Origin: Rhizobiaceae bacterium
Lineage (GTDB): Bacteria > Pseudomonadota > Alphaproteobacteria > Rhizobiales > Rhizobiaceae
DNA length: 6,062 bases
Assembly: GCA_016793565.1 (NCBI GenBank)
Contig: JAEUMA010000188.1
Location: forward strand, 1 to 6,062
Direction: 5' to 3'
Under the pieces are notes generated by a model. It made no database searches. It had not been told where the DNA came from and worked only from the letters and a program-made list of their open reading frames with translations. A program made the translations under genes and the position numbers. Numbering within the stretch: the stretch's first letter is position 1; every line of letters begins with the position of its first letter. Shown here piece by piece: positions 1 to 6,062 of this stretch.

Positions 1-182
1 TCGAACCATTCCTGTGAACGGAATCTCTTCTTTTTGCTTTCGCCTGCCATCGGACTCTCCCGAAATTTGGGTCACGCATCGATATGGCAACGCTACCAAA
101 CCGGCAAGAGCAGACTGGCGCTTCATCCACCTCTGGCGCAATGGACAGGGCTGGTTGCCTGCGATACGTCTTCCGCAAAGAT

Positions 183-189
183 AAGGAGG
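183..189 (+). promoter_or_regulatory. Ribosome binding site that fixes the coxG-family start
   Basis: The sequence AAGGAGG lies 6 bases before the ATG at 196 and is close to a perfect Shine-Dalgarno sequence. It decides the start in favour of 196. The same frame is open further upstream to a TTG at 34, but the 54 extra residues that would add are not part of the family domain. Confidence 0.85.
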
Positions 190-195
190 AACGTT

Positions 196-645
196 ATGGC
201 CCTGGTGATCGAAGGAGAGGAACGGATCGAGGCGCCGCTGGAAAAGGTCTGGGAGGCGCTGAATGATCCGGAGGTGCTCAAGGCCTGCATTCCGGGCTGC
301 CAAAGCCTGGAGAAGCAGGGCGACAACATGGCGGCCACCGTCGTTCTCAAGATTGGGCCGATCAAGGCGACGTTCAATGGGGAGGTGACGCTGAAGAACC
401 TCAACCCCCCGCGCTCCTACACGATCGAGGGCGAGGGCAAAGGCGGCATCGCCGGCTTCGCCAAGGGCGGCGCCGACGTGACGCTGACCGAGGACGGGCC
501 TAACGCCACGGTCCTGAAATACGAGGCCAAGGCCGATGTCGGCGGCAAGATCGCCCAGCTCGGCAGCCGTCTCATCGCTTCCACGTCTAAGAAGCTGGCG
601 GGCGAGTTTTTCTCGACGTTCGGCAGCAAGTTCGGCGCGGCCTGA
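196..645 (+). CDS. coxG: CoxG-family SRPBCC protein (CO dehydrogenase subunit G-like)
   Basis: This 149-residue protein is a single SRPBCC (START/Bet v1-like) domain of the CoxG family, with no signal peptide or membrane segment. Family marks include the N-terminal strand and helix with PEVLKACIPGC at residues 26-35, the glycine-rich GEGKGGIAGFAKGGAD at 79-94, and VGGKIAQLGSRLI at 115-127 leading into the C-terminal helix. In carboxidotrophs CoxG is an accessory protein that links molybdenum CO dehydrogenase to the membrane or quinone pool, probably using the hydrophobic SRPBCC cavity. No CO dehydrogenase genes (coxMSL, coxDEF) lie downstream: the next gene, mrp, converges from 46 bp away. 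It may therefore be an orphan that serves another molybdenum hydroxylase or binds a different hydrophobic ligand. What lies to the left is not visible. The family call is firm; the exact role is not. Confidence 0.85.
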   Translation: MALVIEGEERIEAPLEKVWEALNDPEVLKACIPGCQSLEKQGDNMAATVVLKIGPIKATFNGEVTLKNLNPPRSYTIEGEGKGGIAGFAKGGADVTLTEDGPNATVLKYEAKADVGGKIAQLGSRLIASTSKKLAGEFFSTFGSKFGAA

Positions 646-691
646 GCAGGGGCGGTGCGTATTCCCCCGCGTCGACTGCCCGAAAAGACGC

Positions 692-1861
<1,170 letters not shown>

Positions 1862-2056
1862 GATAGCGCTGCCTTGATGGTCGACTGCACCAGATAGTGC
1901 ATGGCGGCGGCGGAACCAAGCCGCCTTCGCCGGCGATCGGGCCCATCCTCCCGGGCCTGCGAAGAATCAGTTGTGATGATGTCGGGCCGTGAAGGTGCGC
2001 AACGTCCTTGGAGCATCCCCGCCGATGCCGTGGCGGGAAAGAATGGAGATCACGAG
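1862..2056. promoter_or_regulatory. Divergent intergenic region between mrp and the VOC gene
   Basis: These 195 bp must hold the promoters of two divergent genes, but I cannot assign -35/-10 boxes with confidence. Two small dyads are visible on the mrp side: TGCAC-CAGATA-GTGCA at 1886-1901 and GGCGGC-GGAACCAA-GCCGCC at 1906-1925. The second could form a hairpin in a leader RNA. The plus-strand frame of the VOC gene is open back to 1901, but that stretch encodes an arginine- and serine-rich sequence unlike any VOC protein, so I treat it as non-coding. Confidence 0.4.
2045..2048 (+). promoter_or_regulatory. Ribosome binding site of the VOC gene
   Basis: GGAG ends 8 bases before ATG 2057. It supports that start over the upstream in-frame ATG at 1901 and slightly over the ATG at 2066, three codons later. 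Confidence 0.6.
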
Positions 2057-2482
2057 ATGTCAGGTATGCGATTCATCCCCTATCTTTCGTTCGACGGGAA
2101 CTGCCGGGAGGCCTTCGCCTTCTACCAGCGCGTGCTGGGAGGCGAGATCAAGGCCATGATCAGCCATGGCGAGACGCCGATCGCCGACCAGGTTCCGCCG
2201 GATTGGAAGGACCGCATCATCAACGCGTATCTGGTGGCGGAAGGCGCCGAATTGATGGGGGCAGACTCGCCTCCCGGCTCGGCGGCGCCCACCGGCTTCA
2301 GCCTTTCGATCATGCTGGACGACGAGGCGCGTGCTCGCCGCGTCTTCTCGGCGCTCGCCGAGGGAGGCACCATTATCATGCCGCTGGAGCCCACATTCTG
2401 GGCGGCGATGTTCGGAATGGTCACCGATCGTTACGGCACGCCGTGGATGATCAATTGCGGCATGGTCGATCAGAACGCATAG
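2057..2482 (+). CDS. PhnB-like VOC (glyoxalase/bleomycin-resistance fold) protein
   Basis: This 141-residue cytosolic protein belongs to the PhnB-like branch of the vicinal oxygen chelate superfamily, often annotated as 3-demethylubiquinone-9 3-methyltransferase-like or glyoxalase-like. The opening block IPYLSFDGNCREAFAFYQRVLGG (residues 7-29) and the closing block TFWAAMFGMVTDRYGTPWMIN (113-133) are the recognisable marks. Between them lies the paired beta-alpha-beta module with INAYLVAEGAELMGAD at 55-70. The usual length is about 135-160 residues, so it is complete. Members of this branch mostly lack a proven substrate; despite the name, involvement in phosphonate or ubiquinone metabolism should not be assumed. 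It stands alone between divergent mrp and the next gene 93 bp downstream. Family is confident; reaction unknown. Confidence 0.88.
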   Translation: MSGMRFIPYLSFDGNCREAFAFYQRVLGGEIKAMISHGETPIADQVPPDWKDRIINAYLVAEGAELMGADSPPGSAAPTGFSLSIMLDDEARARRVFSALAEGGTIIMPLEPTFWAAMFGMVTDRYGTPWMINCGMVDQNA

Positions 2483-2496
2483 GCCCTGCCAGGGCC
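2482..2496 (+). terminator. Possible terminator hairpin after the VOC gene
   Basis: GGCCCTG-C-CAGGGCC is a perfect 7+7 dyad that begins in the last base of the VOC stop codon. As RNA it would fold as a 5-bp GC stem (GGCCC/GGGCC) with a TGCCA loop. No T-run follows, so it is at best a weak intrinsic terminator. A second small dyad, CGGG-TTCA-CCCG at 2510-2521, lies just downstream. Confidence 0.35.
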
Positions 2497-2575
2497 GATC
2501 CGTTCATGGCGGGTTCACCCGATTCGGTTAGTGTCGACGCACCAAGAAGAGTGCCCAGGACAAAGGAAGATCGGG

Positions 2576-2866
2576 ATGAAATCGTTCGCGAAGTTGGTAT
2601 TTTACTGCGCCGTCGTCATGATTAGTGCGGAGCCCGCGTCAGCGGCGCAGTATGGCGCCAGCGATGTCGGCAGCGCCTGCAAGACGAGCGGCGGCAGTTG
2701 CGGAACCGTCGTCAAGGACAACACGATGGGATCGGTGACCTATGTCTGCAAGAAGGGCGGAAAGGCCTGCGACATGGCGAAGGCTATAACGCCGGTGAAA
2801 CCGGACCTCCAATCTGGCGAGGCAGCGACAACGCCTCTGCAGAGTGTGCCGCAGCCCGCGAACTGA
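2576..2866 (+). CDS. Small exported protein with four cysteines, unknown function
   Basis: This 96-residue protein belongs to no family I recognise. Residues 1-23 look like a Sec signal peptide: Lys2 and Lys6, a hydrophobic stretch LVFYCAVVMI (8-17), then ASA-A with likely cleavage after Ala23. The mature part of about 73 residues has four cysteines at 35, 42, 58 and 65, spaced C-x6-C-x15-C-x6-C, which would suit two disulfides in the periplasm. The last 25 residues are Pro/Thr/Gln-rich and probably disordered. The start at 2576 is preferred over the GTG at 2531 because AAAGGAAG (2562-2569) lies just ahead of it and the signal peptide begins there. Codon use is less GC-biased than in the neighbours (for example TTA, ATT, AGT), as is common for small accessory genes. 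It stands alone, with 93 bp before it and 78 bp to the LysR gene. Confidence 0.72.
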   Translation: MKSFAKLVFYCAVVMISAEPASAAQYGASDVGSACKTSGGSCGTVVKDNTMGSVTYVCKKGGKACDMAKAITPVKPDLQSGEAATTPLQSVPQPAN

Positions 2867-2903
2867 TTGACACGAAACGGACCTAGCCGGGTCGGCGGCG
2901 AGC

Positions 2904-2920
2904 CGGCGCTATGCGCGCCG
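2904..2920 (+). repeat. GC-rich hairpin before the LysR gene
   Basis: CGGCGC-TATGC-GCGCCG is a perfect 6-bp stem with a 5-base loop, located between the small secreted protein gene and the regulator gene. It could be a weak terminator for the former (no T-run follows) or part of an operator for the latter. Confidence 0.35.
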
Positions 2921-2931
2921 TGAGGATCCCG

Positions 2932-2937
2932 TATAGT
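2932..2937 (+). promoter_or_regulatory. Candidate -10 box for the LysR gene
   Basis: TATAGT matches 5 of 6 bases of the TATAAT consensus and ends 7 bases before ATG 2945. A transcript starting from it would have almost no leader. No convincing -35 box is found at the expected distance (around 2909-2914), so support is weak. Confidence 0.3.
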
Positions 2938-2944
2938 CGGCGCC

Positions 2945-3844
2945 ATGATCGACAAGCTCGAGTTCTTCATGGCGCTTGCCCGCGAGCAGCATTTCGGCAG
3001 GGCCGCCGAGGAGCTGGGTATCACGCAGCCCACGCTCTCGGCGGCCATCAAGCAGCTCGAAGACACGCTGGGCGTGATGCTGGTGCTGCGCGGCTCGCGC
3101 TACCAGGGTCTGACGCCAGAGGGGCAGCGGGTGCTCGAATGGGCGCGCCGTATCGTCGGCGACACCCGCTCGATGCGCGAGGAAATGCGCGCCGCCCGAC
3201 ATGGCCTGACCGGCCATGTCCGCCTTGCTGCGATTCCGACCGCGCTCGCAATGACCCCTCGCATCACCACGCCGTTTCGCGAGAAGCATCCCGGCGTGAC
3301 CTTTTCCGTGCTGTCGCGCACGTCGATCGAGGTTCTGACATTGCTGGAGAATTTCGAGATCGACGCCGGCATCACCTATCTGGACAACGAGCCGCTGGGC
3401 CGGGTCGCCACCGTGCCGCTCTATTCGGAGCGCTACCAGCTCATAACGGCGGCCGGAAATCCGCTTTCCGAACGCAATTCGGTAACCTGGCGCGAGGTGG
3501 CTGCGATGCCGCTCTGCCTGCTGACGCCCGACATGCAGAACCGCCGCATCATCAACCAGCATCTCGGCGAGGCGGGGGTCGAGGCGCGGCCTACCCTCGA
3601 ATCGAATTCTATGATCGTGCTGTTTTCCCATATCCGCACTGGCAAGTGGTCATCGATCATGCCGCTCAACCTGGCCGAGACCTTCGGTTTCGTTGAACCG
3701 ATCCGCGCCATTCCGATTATGGAGCCCGACGCCAAACATCTGGTCGGCTTGGTTGCTGCGTATCGCGAGCCGCATACGCCGCTCGTTTCGGCATTGATGC
3801 ATGAGGCGCGGCTGCTGGCGGTGGAGCTGCAGGGGTTTCAATAG
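2945..3844 (+). CDS. LysR-type transcriptional regulator, probable regulator of the fds operon
   Basis: This 299-residue protein has typical LysR length and layout. The N-terminal winged helix-turn-helix spans about residues 1-60, with the HTH at 18-39 (key residues Ala20, Ala21, Thr27, Gln28, Pro29, Ser32). A linker helix runs to about 88, and the periplasmic-binding-protein-like effector domain starts at VRLAAIPTA (92-100) and runs to about 293. It has a single cysteine (Cys191), so disulfide sensing within one chain of the OxyR kind is unlikely. It lies directly upstream of and in the same direction as fdsG, with 92 bp between that carry a strong dyad, so it most likely controls the formate dehydrogenase genes and perhaps itself. 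The effector (formate or another metabolite) is not deducible. The start was chosen because the HTH begins at the normal distance from ATG 2945; no good Shine-Dalgarno precedes it. Confidence 0.92.
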   Translation: MIDKLEFFMALAREQHFGRAAEELGITQPTLSAAIKQLEDTLGVMLVLRGSRYQGLTPEGQRVLEWARRIVGDTRSMREEMRAARHGLTGHVRLAAIPTALAMTPRITTPFREKHPGVTFSVLSRTSIEVLTLLENFEIDAGITYLDNEPLGRVATVPLYSERYQLITAAGNPLSERNSVTWREVAAMPLCLLTPDMQNRRIINQHLGEAGVEARPTLESNSMIVLFSHIRTGKWSSIMPLNLAETFGFVEPIRAIPIMEPDAKHLVGLVAAYREPHTPLVSALMHEARLLAVELQGFQ

Positions 3845-3847
3845 AAA

Positions 3848-3916
3848 ATCTCTATCAAGCAACGGATCCGCATTATTGAACCTGCGGGAGCGCTATGGTG
3901 TTGTCACCATAGAGAT
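3848..3916. repeat. Outer inverted repeat of the LysR-fdsG spacer
   Basis: ATCTCTAT at 3848-3855 and ATAGAGAT at 3909-3916 are perfect 8-bp inverted repeats 53 bp apart. The right arm overlaps the right arm of the tighter dyad at 3893-3912 through the shared ATAG. Matching arms about 61 bp apart (close to six helical turns) would suit a regulator binding two sites and bending the DNA, as LysR tetramers do. Confidence 0.45.
3893..3912. promoter_or_regulatory. 20-bp dyad, probable operator for the LysR regulator
   Basis: CTATGGTG-TTGT-CACCATAG is a perfect 8+8 inverted repeat in the 92-bp spacer between the LysR gene and fdsG. It also contains a T-N11-A pattern (T3894 to A3906), the loose LysR-type box. 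No T-run follows, so a terminator is unlikely. It lies 24 bp before the fdsG start codon, very close for a classical activator site centred near -65. It therefore either overlaps the promoter or lies in the leader RNA, where it could form an 8-bp hairpin upstream of the ribosome site. Confidence 0.6.
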
Positions 3917-3922
3917 CCTGTC

Positions 3923-3929
3923 AGGGAGG
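3923..3929 (+). promoter_or_regulatory. Ribosome binding site of fdsG
   Basis: AGGGAGG lies 7 bases before ATG 3937 and fixes the fdsG start. It also means the fdsG transcript must begin upstream of 3923, which limits where the promoter can sit relative to the dyad at 3893-3912. Confidence 0.75.
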
Positions 3930-3936
3930 GCGCTGC

Positions 3937-4412
3937 ATGTCCGTGCAGCTCGCAAGTACCGAGATCGCGGCGAAGACCGCGGCCATCATAGCAGACCTTG
4001 AAGGTCTGGAGGGGCCGCTGCTGCCCATCCTGCACGGCGTGCAGGAGGAGTTCGGCTTCGTGCCGCAGGATGCGCTGCCCGTCATCGCGAAGGCTCTCAA
4101 CATTTCGAATGCCGAAGTGCACGGCGTAGTCACTTTCTATCACGACTATCGCCACGCCCCCGCTGGCCGCCATGTGCTGCGCCTTTGCCAGGCCGAAGCC
4201 TGCCAGTCGATGGGCTCGGAAGCGGTCGCCGCGAAAGCCAAGCAACTGCTGGGCATCGACTTCCACGAGACGACGAAGGACGGAGCGGTGACGCTGGAGC
4301 CCGTCTATTGCCTCGGTCTGTGCGCATGCGCACCCTCGGCGATGCTGGACGGCGAGGTGATCGGCCGCGTCGATCAGGAAAAGTTGGAGGAAATCGCCGC
4401 GGAGGTGCGGCT

Positions 4413-4416
<4 letters not shown>
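3937..4416 (+). CDS. fdsG: NAD-dependent formate dehydrogenase gamma subunit (NuoE-like, [2Fe-2S])
   Basis: This 159-residue protein is homologous to complex I subunit NuoE and is the small diaphorase subunit of soluble molybdenum formate dehydrogenase. An N-terminal helical bundle (about 8-75, with FGFVPQDALPVIAKALNIS at 39-57 and VHGVVTFYHDY at 61-71) precedes a thioredoxin-like ferredoxin domain. The [2Fe-2S] ligands are Cys84, Cys89, Cys125 and Cys129, in the patterns C-x4-C and C-x3-C. An extra Cys131 in CLGLCACAP fits the FdsG type. It passes electrons from FdsA towards the FMN of FdsB. Its last four bases overlap the fdsB start (ATGA), implying translational coupling. Annotation as a NuoE/HoxE-like protein is the alternative, but the stand-alone pair with an FdsB-type partner behind a LysR gene favours formate dehydrogenase. 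Confidence 0.92.
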
Positions 4417-5969
<1,553 letters not shown>

Positions 5970-5989
5970 GGCTGATGTTGGCGTTCCTT

Positions 5990-6038
5990 CCCACCCCCCT
6001 CTGTCCTGCCGGACATCTCCCCCACCAGGGGGGAGATC
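5990..6038. repeat. Palindromic intergenic repeat element (Mesorhizobium-type)
   Basis: Two adjoining hairpins follow fdsB: TGTCC-TGCC-GGACA at 6002-6015 and ATCTCCCCC-ACCAG-GGGGGAGAT at 6015-6037 (9-bp stem). A third, competing pairing is also perfect: CCCCCCT at 5994-6000 with AGGGGGG at 6027-6033, enclosing the first hairpin. The sequence resembles a short repeat I remember from many intergenic sites in Mesorhizobium and related genomes; that is memory, not a search result. Its position 20 bp after the fdsB stop could affect mRNA ends or stability in the operon, or end transcription there. The unit may extend past the window edge. Confidence 0.7.
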
Positions 6039-6062
6039 GACAGCTTCGATGCAGCCGCAAAA

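Noticed and set aside
34..195. N-terminal extension of the CoxG-family gene from TTG 34
   Set aside because: The near-perfect Shine-Dalgarno before ATG 196 and the family start at MALVIEGEER argue for 196; the extension has no domain similarity.
1901..2056. N-terminal extension of the VOC gene from ATG 1901
   Set aside because: The extra 52 residues are compositionally unlike the domain; the PhnB-like fold starts right after ATG 2057, which has its own GGAG.
2531..2575. GTG 2531 as start of the small secreted protein
   Set aside because: It would place 15 polar residues before the signal peptide; ATG 2576 has a good ribosome site and begins the signal peptide directly.
2867..2872. TTGACA as a -35 box for the LysR gene
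   Set aside because: It matches the -35 consensus, but no -10-like hexamer is found 16-18 bases downstream (the region is GGGTCGGCGG), so a promoter cannot be claimed.
3893..3912. The dyad as an intrinsic terminator of the LysR gene
   Set aside because: The stem is not GC-rich and is followed by AGATCC with no T-run, so an operator or leader hairpin is more likely.
4185..4412. Upstream extension of fdsB inside fdsG
   Set aside because: It overlaps fdsG almost halfway in another frame; ATG 4413 with GGAGG and the ATGA junction is the standard coupled arrangement.
5975..6062. Open frame from ATG 5975 running off the window
   Set aside because: It lies mostly in the palindromic repeat, has no ribosome site of note and does not resemble FdsA. 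Such repeats often give spurious small predicted proteins.

Overview
The window looks like ordinary chromosomal DNA from a GC-rich alphaproteobacterium, most likely the Mesorhizobium/Phyllobacteriaceae side of the Rhizobiales. Three things point there. The genes have strongly G/C-biased third codon positions. The Mrp protein has the alphaproteobacterial form, with its metal-binding CxxC lost. The palindromic repeat at the right edge resembles short intergenic repeats I remember from Mesorhizobium-type genomes. The genus is an inference; no rRNA or other marker gene is present.

Layout from left to right: a stand-alone CoxG-family (SRPBCC) gene (196-645, +) converges on an Mrp/ApbC-type P-loop ATPase gene (692-1861, -). 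A 195-bp divergent intergenic region separates mrp from a PhnB-like VOC/glyoxalase-fold gene (2057-2482, +). Next come a small exported protein with four cysteines (2576-2866, +) and a LysR-type regulator (2945-3844, +). After a 92-bp spacer containing a clear 20-bp dyad, the first two genes of a soluble NAD+-dependent molybdenum formate dehydrogenase operon follow: fdsG (3937-4416) and fdsB (4413-5969), coupled by an ATGA overlap. The window ends 93 bp after fdsB inside a palindromic repeat, before any fdsA catalytic-subunit gene is reached.

The clearest functional unit is the right half. The LysR protein probably senses a metabolite and controls fdsGB and the genes beyond. FdsG ([2Fe-2S]) and FdsB (FMN, NAD(H), [4Fe-4S]) form the diaphorase arm that passes electrons from formate oxidation, carried out by the unseen FdsA, to NAD+. 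The left-hand genes (CoxG family, Mrp, VOC protein, small secreted protein) show no firm functional link to it. CoxG is usually tied to molybdenum CO dehydrogenase and Mrp to Fe-S handling, so a loose metalloenzyme theme is possible but unproven.

I see no tRNA, rRNA, CRISPR array, transposase, phage gene or toxin-antitoxin pair, and no strong candidate for a wholly new system. The items most worth a second look are the Mrp protein without a single cysteine, the nested inverted repeats before fdsG, and the palindromic repeat with two mutually exclusive pairings immediately after fdsB.
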